Shown piece after piece: positions 47,857 through 55,965 of a stretch of 64,000 nucleotides of DNA. This stretch comes from Agromyces sp. 3263 (GTDB lineage: Bacteria > Actinomycetota > Actinomycetes > Actinomycetales > Microbacteriaceae). The stretch spans positions 124,001 to 188,000 of the forward strand of contig NZ_JAVDUV010000002.1 of assembly GCF_031456545.1 (NCBI RefSeq), written 5' to 3'. Made by a program: the position numbers and the translations under genes. A model generated the notes under the pieces. That model did no database searches and was not told the DNA's origin. It worked only from the letters and a program-made list of their open reading frames with translations. Position 1 is the stretch's first letter, and the number at the start of each line of letters is the position of its first letter.

Positions 47857-48822
47857 ATGAGTGCATCGCGTGAATCCACCTTCCTGTCCCGGCGTTCGGT
47901 GCTCGCCCTCGGCGGCGCAGCGGGGGCCGCGGGCGTCGTCTCCACCGTGCTGGCGTCGGCGCCCGCCTGGGCTTCCCCGCTGCCGGCGAACGGCAGGCCC
48001 GTCCTGCGCGCCGACCACGACCGGGTGTCCGATGACCTTCGCGCGCTCGAGGTCGCGACCGACGTAACGATCGGGGTCGTCGCGCTGCCGGGCGGGCGCG
48101 CCGCCGACCGCCGCTCCGACCGCCGCGCGTTCCGCTACCGGGCGGCCGACCTGTTTCCCATGTGCTCGCTCTTCAAGCCCTTGGCCGCCGCGGCGCTCGT
48201 GCGGGCGCGGGGATACGACGACGCGTACTGGTCGACACCCATCCCATTCACCGACGCGGATGTCGTGCGCGACTCGGCAGTGCTGAGCACGATGCGGCCG
48301 CAGCAGGCGACCCCCGAGCAGCTCGCCGACGCCGCCATCCGCTACAGCGACAACACCGCAGGCAACCTGCTGCTGCGCGAGCTCGGTGGGCCCGCCGCGA
48401 TCACGGCCTTCGCCGGGGAGCTCGGGGCGACGCACACGCGGCTCGACCGCTGGGAACCCGACCTCAATGAGGCCCGCCCGGGCGACGAGCGGGACACGAC
48501 CACGCCCGACGACATCGCCGCGCTGTACTCGGCCCTCATGCTCGAGGACGCCGCCGGCGTGCTCGCCTCATCGAGGCTCCGTGAGTGGATGCTCCGGAAC
48601 ACGACCTCGGGCGCCCGGATGCGCGCCGGCCTCACGCCGCCCTACGAGCTCGCCGACAAGACCGGCGGGGGCGAGTACGGCGTCGTCAACGACGCCGGCG
48701 TGCTCTGGCGTCCGGGCACCGAGCCGCTCACGCTCGTCATCCTCACCCGCACCGACCGGCCCGACGCGGTGCGCGACAACGAGGTCGTGGCCGAGGTCAC
48801 GCGCCTCGTCGTCGGCCGCTGA
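47857..48822 (+). CDS. Class A beta-lactamase (Tat-type signal)
   Basis: A 321-residue secreted serine beta-lactamase. The signal peptide carries twin arginines (SRRSVLALGG) and an AWA-S cleavage region near 39. All class A elements are present with standard spacing: CSLFK (serine 104, lysine 107), YSDN (165-167), EPDLN (Glu 201 to Asn 205) and KTG (269-271). Serine-130 to Glu-166 is 36 residues and Glu-166 to Lys-234 is 68, as in TEM-type numbering. It should hydrolyse penicillins; spectrum cannot be told. ATG 47857; divergent LysR regulator and an operator lie upstream, a terminator downstream. Confidence 0.92.
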   Translation: MSASRESTFLSRRSVLALGGAAGAAGVVSTVLASAPAWASPLPANGRPVLRADHDRVSDDLRALEVATDVTIGVVALPGGRAADRRSDRRAFRYRAADLFPMCSLFKPLAAAALVRARGYDDAYWSTPIPFTDADVVRDSAVLSTMRPQQATPEQLADAAIRYSDNTAGNLLLRELGGPAAITAFAGELGATHTRLDRWEPDLNEARPGDERDTTTPDDIAALYSALMLEDAAGVLASSRLREWMLRNTTSGARMRAGLTPPYELADKTGGGEYGVVNDAGVLWRPGTEPLTLVILTRTDRPDAVRDNEVVAEVTRLVVGR

Positions 48823-48859
48823 GCCGCCTCCGAGCTGCCGGTCGGGGCGTGACGGAACG

Positions 48860-48901
48860 CGGATGCCGCGGCGCCGGGGAATACGGCGGCCGCGGCGTCC
48901 G
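48860..48901 (+). terminator. Terminator after the beta-lactamase, with the dispersed octamer
   Basis: CGGATGCCGCGGC (48860-48872) pairs with GCCGCGGCGTCCG (48889-48901): 13 pairs including one T-G. The left arm begins with the octamer CGGATGCC. Confidence 0.7.
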
Positions 48902-48912
48902 TTCGCCTCATC

Positions 48913-49578
48913 GTGACTTCCCCCATCAAGATCGACATCTGGTCCGACATCGCGTGCCCCTGGTGCTACATCGGCAAGCGGCACCTCGAGGGCGGCATCG
49001 CGGCCCTCGGCGCGGACGCCCCCGACGTCGAGATCGAGTACCACTCGTTCGAGCTCGCCCCCGACACCCCCGTCGACTTCGAGGGCTCGGAGGTCGACTT
49101 CCTCGCGACGCACAAGGGCCTGCCGGCCGACCGGGTGCAGCAGATGCTGCAGCACGTGACGGGGGTCGCGGCGAATGCCGGCCTCGACTACGACTTCGAG
49201 GCGCTGCAGCACACGAAGACGCTGAAGGCGCACGAGCTGCTGCACTTCGCGAAGGATCAGGGGCTGCAACTCGAGCTGTCCGAGCGACTGTTCCGCGCCT
49301 ACTTCACCGAGGGCCGCCACGTCGGCCGCGTGGACGAGCTCGTGGAGCTCGCCGCCGAGGTCGGGCTCGACGCGGATGCCGCCCGCGAGGCGCTCGAATC
49401 GGGACGCTACGCCGCCGCAGTGCAGGCCGACATCGCGCAGGCGGGTGCCTACGGCATCAACGGCGTGCCGTTCTTCGTCTTCGAGGGCAAGTACGGCGTG
49501 TCGGGCGCCCAACCCGCCGAGGTGTTCAGCCAGGTGCTCACGCAGGTCGCCGGCGAGCGCGACGGCGCCGCGGCATGA
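48913..49578 (+). CDS. DsbA-family oxidoreductase (FrnE-like)
   Basis: A 221-residue cytoplasmic thiol-disulfide oxidoreductase. The active site CPWC (15-18) in WSDIACPWCYIGKRHLEGGI and the C-terminal cis-proline region GVPFFVFEGKYGVSGAQP identify the FrnE branch of DsbA/2-hydroxychromene isomerase proteins. No signal peptide. FrnE of Deinococcus is a redox stress protein. GTG 48913 is used. Its TGA overlaps the ATG of a 53-residue cysteine-containing gene. Confidence 0.92.
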   Translation: MTSPIKIDIWSDIACPWCYIGKRHLEGGIAALGADAPDVEIEYHSFELAPDTPVDFEGSEVDFLATHKGLPADRVQQMLQHVTGVAANAGLDYDFEALQHTKTLKAHELLHFAKDQGLQLELSERLFRAYFTEGRHVGRVDELVELAAEVGLDADAAREALESGRYAAAVQADIAQAGAYGINGVPFFVFEGKYGVSGAQPAEVFSQVLTQVAGERDGAAA

Positions 49579-49736
49579 GCGAGCGCACCGAGACGACCGA
49601 GGTGAGCGGCCCGGCCGCCACGAGCGATTCGACGGATGCCGCTCCGTCGCCGTTCACCATGGTGACGGGCGACCCCGCGGCGATGGTGTGCGAGGGCGAC
49701 GTCTGCTTCATTCCGGGCGCGGGCGCCGCGGACTGA
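49575..49736 (+). CDS. Small protein with CX4C motif, coupled to the DsbA-like gene
   Basis: A 53-residue protein beginning MSERTETTEVSG. The first half is a Ser/Thr/Asp-rich disordered stretch; the second contains MVCEGDVCFIPG, with two cysteines four residues apart. ATG 49575 overlaps the frnE-type stop by four bases, so it is translationally coupled. I do not recognise a family with known function. It could be a substrate, redox partner or metal-binding accessory of the oxidoreductase. Codon use (GAC, GCC, GGC) is as in its neighbours, which supports real coding. Confidence 0.7.
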   Translation: MSERTETTEVSGPAATSDSTDAAPSPFTMVTGDPAAMVCEGDVCFIPGAGAAD

Positions 49737-49739
49737 CCG

Positions 49740-50222
49740 CTACTCGGAGTCGGTGATGTCGGCCACGGTGGCGTCGAACGCCCGCACGAGGTCGTCGGCG
49801 TCGACGAACAGGCTGCGGCCGTGCTCTCCGGCGCCCATCGACACGCGCCGGCCGGGGATCGTCGCGTCGACGACGACCGGCCAGGCGGTGGTCGAGCCCA
49901 GCGGCGTGATCGTGCCGCGCTCGTAGCCCGTGGCCGCCAGCGCGAGCGAGGCGTCGGGCAGCTGGAGCTTGTTGACGCCGAGCAGCCCGCGCAGCTTCGG
50001 CCACGAGATCTTCCGGCCGCCCGGCACCAGCGCGAACACGTAGGTGTCGTCGCTGCGCTTCACGACGAGCGACTTGACGATGTCGGCCGGGGTGATGCCG
50101 AGCAGGTGCGCGGCCTCCTCGAGGCTCCGGGCGGCGGGCCGTTCGATGATCTCGACCTCGAGGCCGCGCTCGGCGGCATCCGCTCGCACCCGATCGGAAC
50201 CCGTGAGCCCAGCGTCGACCAT
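49740..50222 (-). CDS. YbaK/EbsC-family aminoacyl-tRNA deacylase
   Basis: A 160-residue trans-editing-type protein. LGITPADIVKSLVVKRSDDTYVFALVPGGRKISWPKLR contains the conserved substrate-pocket lysine, and GYERGTITPLGSTTAWPVVVDATI is the second family block. Relatives remove mischarged Cys or Ala from tRNA-Pro. ATG 50222 follows GGAGG by six bases; GTG 50234 would include that site and is rejected. Convergent to the small cysteine gene with a three-base gap. Confidence 0.88.
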   Translation of the reverse strand: MVDAGLTGSDRVRADAAERGLEVEIIERPAARSLEEAAHLLGITPADIVKSLVVKRSDDTYVFALVPGGRKISWPKLRGLLGVNKLQLPDASLALAATGYERGTITPLGSTTAWPVVVDATIPGRRVSMGAGEHGRSLFVDADDLVRAFDATVADITDSE

Positions 50223-50312
50223 GTCGTCCTCCACACCTCGTCCTCCTCGGATCCTAGGCGCGCTCGGCGCTCACGGGCGAAGCCGACTGGAACTCTGGGA
50301 GAATCGACGGTG

Positions 50313-51470
50313 ATGCCCACTTCAGACACGCTTCCCGCGGCCCCGCTCACGATCGGCGGGATCGAACTCGACGTCCCCGTCGTGCTGGCCCCGATGGCCG
50401 GCATCACGAACACGGCGTTCCGCCGGCTCTGCCGCGAGTTCGGCGCCGGACTCTACGTGAGCGAGATGATCACGTCTCGCGCGCTCGTCGAGCGCACCCC
50501 CGAGTCGATGCGGCTCATCACGCACCACGAGTCCGAGACGCCGCGGTCGATCCAGCTCTACGGCGTCGACCCGAAGACGGTCGCCGAGGCGGTCACCATG
50601 CTCGTCGCCGAAGACCGCGCCGATCACATCGACCTGAACTTCGGATGCCCCGTGCCCAAGGTCACCCGCAAGGGCGGGGGAGCCGCGCTGCCGTGGAAGC
50701 GCGGGCTGTTCCGCGACATCGTCGAGGGCGCCGTGCGCGCCGCCGGCGACATCCCGCTCACGGTGAAGATGCGCAAGGGCATCGACGCCGACCACCTCAC
50801 CTACCTCGAGGCCGGCCGCATCGCCGAGGGCGCGGGCGTCGCCTCGATCGCCCTGCACGCCCGCACCGCTGCGGAGTTCTACTCGGGCGAGGCCGACTGG
50901 TCGGCCATCGCGAAGCTGAAGCAGACCGTCACGAGCGTGCCGGTGCTCGGCAACGGCGACATCTGGTCGGCCGACGACGCCCTGCGCATGGTGGCGGAGA
51001 CCGGATGCGATGGGGTGGTCGTCGGGCGCGGATGCCTCGGCCGGCCGTGGCTCTTCGGCGACCTCGCGGCGGCGTTCCGCGGCGAGTCGGCGACGGCGCA
51101 TCCGTCGCTCGGCGAGGTGGCGCAGACCTTCCGGCGGCACGCCGAGCTGCTCACCGAGTTCTTCGACAGCGAGGAGCGGGGCTGCCGCGACATCCGCAAG
51201 CACGTGGCGTGGTACTTCAAGGGATACCCGGTCGGCGGTGAACTGCGGGCGAAGCTGGCCACGGTCGAGTCGCTCGCGCAGCTCGACGACCTGCTCGGCA
51301 CGCTCGACTGGTCGATGCCCTACCCCGGCGAGGGCGCCGAGGGTCCACGCGGGCGGGCGGGCACCCCCAAGAATCCCGCGCTCCCCGAGGGGTGGCTCGA
51401 CTCGCAGGAGCTCGCCGGTCACGATCGCACCACGCTCGTCGACGCCGAGCTCGACACGAGCGGCGGCTGA
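50313..51470 (+). CDS. dus: tRNA-dihydrouridine synthase (DusB-type)
   Basis: A 385-residue FMN-dependent enzyme that reduces uridines in the tRNA D-loop. The FMN barrel opens LAPMAGITNTAFRRLCREFGAGLYVSEM; the catalytic cysteine is in LNFGCPVPKVTRKGGGAAL; later GNGDIW and GVVVGRGCLGRPWLF bind phosphate. GTG 50310 immediately precedes ATG 50313 in frame; GAGAAT at 50299-50304 may be the -10. One base separates it from dgt. Confidence 0.93.
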   Translation: MPTSDTLPAAPLTIGGIELDVPVVLAPMAGITNTAFRRLCREFGAGLYVSEMITSRALVERTPESMRLITHHESETPRSIQLYGVDPKTVAEAVTMLVAEDRADHIDLNFGCPVPKVTRKGGGAALPWKRGLFRDIVEGAVRAAGDIPLTVKMRKGIDADHLTYLEAGRIAEGAGVASIALHARTAAEFYSGEADWSAIAKLKQTVTSVPVLGNGDIWSADDALRMVAETGCDGVVVGRGCLGRPWLFGDLAAAFRGESATAHPSLGEVAQTFRRHAELLTEFFDSEERGCRDIRKHVAWYFKGYPVGGELRAKLATVESLAQLDDLLGTLDWSMPYPGEGAEGPRGRAGTPKNPALPEGWLDSQELAGHDRTTLVDAELDTSGG

Positions 51471-51471
51471 C

Positions 51472-52728
51472 GTGCGGGAGCGACTGTTCGGCGGATACGA
51501 CGACGCCGACACCGAGCGCCTGCTTCCCGAGGAGCACACCAACCGGCGCAGCGACTTCGCCCGCGACCGGGCGCGGCTGCTGCACTCCAGCGCGCTCCGG
51601 CGTCTCGCGGCCAAGACGCAGGTGCTGAGCCCCACCGCGGGCCTCGATTTCGCCCGCAACCGCCTCACCCACTCGCTCGAGGTCGCCCAGGTCGGCCGCG
51701 AGCTCGCCACGAGCCTCGGCCTCGACCCCGACGTCGTCGACACGGCGTGCCTCGCCCACGACCTGGGGCACCCGCCCTTCGGGCACAACGGCGAGCGGGC
51801 GCTCAACACCTGGGCCGACGACATCGGCGGCTTCGAGGGCAACGCGCAGACCCTGCGCATCCTCACGCGACTCGAGCCGAAGGTCTTCGACGCCGACGGC
51901 CGCAGCTACGGGCTCAACCTCACGCGCGCGAGTCTCGATGCGAGCTGCAAGTACCCGTGGCCTGAGGCGACCTCGGTCGCCGACCCCAGCGGCCGGGCGA
52001 AGTTCGGCTTCTACCGCGACGACGTCGCCGTCTTCGAGTGGATGCGCGCCGGGGCTCCCGAGCGGCGGCTCTGCATCGAGGCCCAGGTCATGGACCTCTC
52101 AGACGACATCGCCTACTCGGTGCACGACTTCGAGGACGCCATCGTGAACGGCTACGTCGACGTGGCTGCGCTCGGCGCCCGCGTCGACCACGATGCGCTC
52201 GTCTCGTCGATGTACGAGTGGATCGGCGGCGCCATCACCCACGACGAACTCATCGCCGCGTTCGACCGGCTCGACTCGCTCGACGGCTGGCTCGACACGT
52301 GGAGCGGCAGCCGCTTCGAGCAGGGGCGGCTGAAGAACCTGACGAGCCAGCTCATCGGCCGCTTCGCGCACGCCGCGACCGAGGCGACCAGGTCGGCGTT
52401 CCCACTCGCGAGCCTCATCCGGTTCGACGCCGACGTGGTCGTGCCGCGCGAGATCCAGGCCGAGATCGCGGTGCTCAAGGGCATCGTGGCCGCGTTCGTC
52501 ATGTCGAAGAACACCCGCCAGCCCATCTACACCCAGCAGCGCCAGGTGCTCATCTCGCTCGCCGACGTGCTGCACGAGACGGGCGACCGGCACCTCGATC
52601 CGGGCTTCGCCGCAGACTGGCGGGACGCCCGCGACGACGACGCCCGCAAGCGCGCCATCGTCGACCAGGTCGCAAGCCTCACCGACCAGTCCGCACTCGC
52701 CTGGTACGAGCGGCTCGTCCAGCGGTGA
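51472..52728 (+). CDS. dgt: Deoxyguanosinetriphosphate triphosphohydrolase-like protein
   Basis: A 418-residue HD-domain phosphohydrolase. The HD motif is CLAHDLGHPPFGHNGERAL, with an upstream NRLTHSLEVAQVGRE histidine and later EAQVMDLSDDIAYSVHDFED, the four metal ligands of the HD fold. It cleaves dNTPs to nucleoside and triphosphate and may tune dNTP pools. Start GTG 51472 is one base after dus. dgt-dnaG is a conserved actinobacterial pair. Confidence 0.93.
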   Translation: MRERLFGGYDDADTERLLPEEHTNRRSDFARDRARLLHSSALRRLAAKTQVLSPTAGLDFARNRLTHSLEVAQVGRELATSLGLDPDVVDTACLAHDLGHPPFGHNGERALNTWADDIGGFEGNAQTLRILTRLEPKVFDADGRSYGLNLTRASLDASCKYPWPEATSVADPSGRAKFGFYRDDVAVFEWMRAGAPERRLCIEAQVMDLSDDIAYSVHDFEDAIVNGYVDVAALGARVDHDALVSSMYEWIGGAITHDELIAAFDRLDSLDGWLDTWSGSRFEQGRLKNLTSQLIGRFAHAATEATRSAFPLASLIRFDADVVVPREIQAEIAVLKGIVAAFVMSKNTRQPIYTQQRQVLISLADVLHETGDRHLDPGFAADWRDARDDDARKRAIVDQVASLTDQSALAWYERLVQR

Positions 52729-52830
52729 GCGCCCGAGGCCGGTTCGGCGTGCAACCCCAGCGGCGTACCGACCCGGGACGGGTCGCCCTGCGACGTGTCC
52801 GTATCCGGCCCTCGTCGTTCCGTGGCGAAC

Positions 52831-52836
52831 TAGGAT
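52831..52836 (+). promoter_or_regulatory. Candidate -10 box of dnaG
   Basis: TAGGAT, seven bases before ATG 52844; it contains the in-frame ATG 52835, which argues against that codon as the start. Confidence 0.4.
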
Positions 52837-52843
52837 GAGAGCC

Positions 52844-54751
52844 ATGGCGGGCCGCATTCGACAGAGCGATGTCGAAGAGGTCAAGGCCCGCACCAACATC
52901 GCCGACATCGTCGGCGAGCACGTGAGCCTCAAGTCCGCGGGCGTCGGCTCCCTGAAGGGGCTGTGCCCCTTCCACGACGAGCGCAGCCCGAGCTTCCACG
53001 TGCGTCCGCAGCTCGGCTACTACCACTGCTTCGGATGCGGTGAATCGGGCGACGTCTACTCGTTCCTGCAGCGCATGGACCACGTCTCGTTCACCGAGGC
53101 GGTCGAGCGCCTCGCCGGCCGAGTGGGGCTCGAGCTGCACTACGAAGACGGCGGGCAGGCCTCGGACCACGGCAATCGCGCCCGGCTGCTCGCGGCGAAC
53201 CAGGCCGCCGCCGAGTTCTTCGTCGAGCGACTGGGCGCCCCCGACGCCGAGGTCGGTCGCCGGTTCCTCGGGGAGCGCGGATTCGACGCCGAGGCCGCCC
53301 GCAGGTTCGGCGTGGGCTTCGCGCCCAAGAGCTGGGACGCCCTGACCGACCACCTCAAGGGGCGAGGTTTCACGACCGAGGAGCTCGCGGCATCCGGCCT
53401 CGTCTCGCAGGGCGACCGTGGCGTCTACGACCGGTTCCGCGGCCGGCTCGTGTGGCCCATCCGCGACGTGACCGGACAGACCGTGGGCTTCGGGGCGCGG
53501 CGGCTCCTCGCCGACGACCAGGGCCCCAAGTACCTGAACACCCCCGAGACGGCGATCTACCACAAGGCACAGGTGCTGTACGGCCTCGACCTCGCCAAGC
53601 GCGACATCGCGAAGACGCACCGAGTCGTGGTCGTCGAGGGCTACACCGACGTGATGGCGTGCCACCTCGCCGGGGTCACCACCGCGATCGCGACGTGCGG
53701 CACGTCGTTCGGCGTCGACCACATCAAGGTGCTGCGGCGGGTGCTCGGCGACGACTCGGGCATCGGCGAGGTCGTCTTCACGTTCGACGGTGACGCGGCC
53801 GGGCAGCAGGCCGCCATGCGCGCCTTCGCCGAGGAGCAGCGCTTCGCGGCCCAGACGTTCGTCGCGGTCGCGCCTGACGGACTCGACCCCTGCGACCTGC
53901 GGCTCGCGCGCGGCGACGCCGCGGTGCGCTCGCTCGTCGACACCCGCACGCCGATGTTCGAGTTCGTGATCCGCCACACGGTCGCGCGCTACGACCTCGA
54001 GACGGTCGAGGGGCGGGTGTCCGCGCTCCGGGCCGCGGCGCCGGCCGTCGCCGACATCCGCGACCCCGCGCTGCGCCCCGGATACACGCGGGAGCTCGCG
54101 CGGATGCTGGGCCTCGAGCTCGCTGAGGTCGAGCGGGCCGTGCGATCGGCGGCGTCACGCCCCAAGGGCACCGCCGCGGGCGGCGACCGACGCGGATCGG
54201 TTGCCTCGGCGGCGCCGGGCAACGGGCAGCAGGGTTCGCCGCGTGATCAGGCCGCGGCCGCGGATGCCCCGACCCGCCCGTTCTCGATCACCGACCTGCC
54301 GAACGACCCGTCGACCCGGCTCGAGCGCGACGCGTTGCAGGTCATCCTGCAGTACCCCGACGCGGTCGGCGCCGACCTGCTCCGCCACGCGATCGACTGC
54401 CGGTTCGGCAACGCGACGCTTGCGGTCGTCCGCGACGCCGTGGCATCCGTGCTCGCGTCGCCCGAGCCCGCCATCCGCGTCGACCGGGTCGTCGAGGAGG
54501 TGCCCGCGCCGTTCAGCGGCATCGTGCACCAGCTCGCCGTCGCGCCCGTGCCGCAGCGCAGCGAGGCCGAGCTCGCGGCCTACGTCACGGGGGTGGTGAG
54601 CGCGCTCGTCGACCGGGAGCTCCTGCGGCAGAAGTCCGAGCTGCTCGGCCGGCTCCAGCGCGCGGATCGCGCCGACACGGCGACGTACACCGCGCTCCAG
54701 CACGCCCTCGTCGACCTCGAGCGCGATCGTCGAGCCCTGCGGGGCGACTGA
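52844..54751 (+). CDS. dnaG: DNA primase
   Basis: A 635-residue primase that makes RNA primers at the replication fork. The zinc-binding domain is CPFHDERSPSFHV then YHCFGCGESGD (about 40-68); the TOPRIM core has VVVEGYTDVMA (about 264), FDGDAAGQQAA and the DPCDLR region. The C-terminal part (about 430-635) would bind the DnaB helicase, preceded by an Ala/Gly/Gln-rich linker. ATG 52844 (MAGRIRQSD) is preferred over ATG 52835. It faces the left-running lipoprotein pair with 16 bases between and no clear terminator. Confidence 0.96.
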   Translation: MAGRIRQSDVEEVKARTNIADIVGEHVSLKSAGVGSLKGLCPFHDERSPSFHVRPQLGYYHCFGCGESGDVYSFLQRMDHVSFTEAVERLAGRVGLELHYEDGGQASDHGNRARLLAANQAAAEFFVERLGAPDAEVGRRFLGERGFDAEAARRFGVGFAPKSWDALTDHLKGRGFTTEELAASGLVSQGDRGVYDRFRGRLVWPIRDVTGQTVGFGARRLLADDQGPKYLNTPETAIYHKAQVLYGLDLAKRDIAKTHRVVVVEGYTDVMACHLAGVTTAIATCGTSFGVDHIKVLRRVLGDDSGIGEVVFTFDGDAAGQQAAMRAFAEEQRFAAQTFVAVAPDGLDPCDLRLARGDAAVRSLVDTRTPMFEFVIRHTVARYDLETVEGRVSALRAAAPAVADIRDPALRPGYTRELARMLGLELAEVERAVRSAASRPKGTAAGGDRRGSVASAAPGNGQQGSPRDQAAAADAPTRPFSITDLPNDPSTRLERDALQVILQYPDAVGADLLRHAIDCRFGNATLAVVRDAVASVLASPEPAIRVDRVVEEVPAPFSGIVHQLAVAPVPQRSEAELAAYVTGVVSALVDRELLRQKSELLGRLQRADRADTATYTALQHALVDLERDRRALRGD

Positions 54752-54767
54752 CGGGACGCGCCCCCGC

Positions 54768-55334
54768 TCAGCCTGCGCGGGACACCATCTGCTCGAGTTG
54801 CTCGCCGATCTTCACGGCGTCGGCGCCGCCCGGCCAGAGCTTCACGAGATGCCCGTCGGCGTCGATGAGCGCGGTCATGGGCGGCTCGGTCACGGCGTAG
54901 GCGCGCCAGATCTGCAGGTCGGGATCGAGCACGACGGGGTCGCCGACCTGGTGGTCCTCGAGGTAGGTCGCGAGCGCTTCGGGGTCGGTGTCGCCCGAGA
55001 CCTGGGCGATCGCCACGGCGTCGCCGTACTGGGACGCCACGTCGGCGAGCACGCCCTGCTGGCCGGCGCACGTGGAGCACCAGCTGGCCATGAACTGCAC
55101 GATGAGCGGACGCCCAGCCGCGAGGACGTCCAGGTCGACCTCCGTGCCGTCGACCAGACGGCCCTCGAGCGACGGGGCAGCGGGGGCCTCCGCGTCGGAG
55201 GCGAACGACGTGCCCTCGGGGAGGTCGCCGGGAAGTCGAGCCGCTCCACCTCGTGGTTCGGACGTGCACGCAGCGAGGGTGAGGGCCAGGGCAGCGGCGG
55301 CGGCGACCGTGGCGACTCGGCGGAGGGAGATCAT
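54768..55334 (-). CDS. Thioredoxin-like (TlpA/ResA) lipoprotein
   Basis: A 188-residue membrane-anchored thiol-disulfide protein. The lipobox LAAC puts the lipid on Cys 23; the thioredoxin-fold domain has WCSTC (Cys 86 and 89) in QFMASWCSTCAGQQG and a cis-proline region TEPPMTALIDADG. The active-site pair CSTC differs from the usual CPPC/CGPC. TlpA/ResA relatives reduce c-type cytochrome or copper-site cysteines outside the membrane. Its ATG overlaps the TGA of the lipoprotein gene upstream. Confidence 0.87.
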   Translation of the reverse strand: MISLRRVATVAAAAALALTLAACTSEPRGGAARLPGDLPEGTSFASDAEAPAAPSLEGRLVDGTEVDLDVLAAGRPLIVQFMASWCSTCAGQQGVLADVASQYGDAVAIAQVSGDTDPEALATYLEDHQVGDPVVLDPDLQIWRAYAVTEPPMTALIDADGHLVKLWPGGADAVKIGEQLEQMVSRAG

Positions 55335-55810
55335 TCGGTTCCTTCGATGGTGGGGTCGGCGAGTGCCGGCACGAAGACCATCGGGTCAGCGGCATCCGCC
55401 TCGTGTTCGGCGACGACCTGTCCGTCGATGCTGACGGAGTACTGCGTCCCGTCGTCCAGCTCCGCGATTCCCAGGGAGAACCGGCAGAAGGTGGGGATGC
55501 GCGGGGCCGTGCCGTAGTCGATGTCGTCGACCTTCACCGCCTCGCCGTCGCCGAGCACCGCGGCGAACACCTGGCGGCCCTCGTCGTCGTGGAGGGAGAG
55601 TTGGGCGCCCTTGTGGACGCCGAGGTACGGCCGCGCTCCGGAGCATGCGGCGCCGACCTCCCGGAGGTGGCCGTCGCGGACGACGAGCTGCAGGCCGCCC
55701 GCCTCGCCATCTCCGGCGCCGGCGGTCGTGCCGGCGCACCCGGCGAGCGCGGCGGCGGACAGGATCGTCGCGGCGAGCAGCGCAGGGCGGTGGACGGGTC
55801 GGAACCTCAC
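55331..55810 (-). CDS. Putative lipoprotein of unknown function
   Basis: A 159-residue secreted lipoprotein. Residues 1-25 form a signal with lipobox LAGC (Cys 25). The mature domain has two further cysteines (GAACSGARPYLG and PTFCRFSLG) that could form a disulfide, and short beta-rich stretches such as LQLVVRDGHLREVG and YSVSIDGQVVAEHEA. I recognise no family. GTG 55810 has AGGAGG four bases upstream. It is co-transcribed with the thioredoxin-like lipoprotein, which might act on that cysteine pair. Confidence 0.75.
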   Translation of the reverse strand: MRFRPVHRPALLAATILSAAALAGCAGTTAGAGDGEAGGLQLVVRDGHLREVGAACSGARPYLGVHKGAQLSLHDDEGRQVFAAVLGDGEAVKVDDIDYGTAPRIPTFCRFSLGIAELDDGTQYSVSIDGQVVAEHEADAADPMVFVPALADPTIEGTE

Positions 55811-55907
55811 GTGGCCTCCTCGTGCCCGCCGATCGGCCGGGCGTCGTGTCGTGTCGTTCGTGTCGTGTGATCGTACGGGCTCGCGCGGAACCCGCGTGAC
55901 GCCGAAC

Positions 55908-55950
55908 GGGGCGACGCGGAACGGGAGGTCGTCCCCGTTCCGCGTGCCCC
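55908..55950 (-). terminator. Terminator of the M6 metalloprotease gene
   Basis: Arms GGGGC-g-ACGCGGAACGGG and CCCGTTCCGCGTGCCCC form 17 pairs with one bulged G and an eight-base loop, 15 bases past the stop at 55966. Confidence 0.8.
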
Positions 55951-55965
55951 GCTCGGTGCGAGCGA

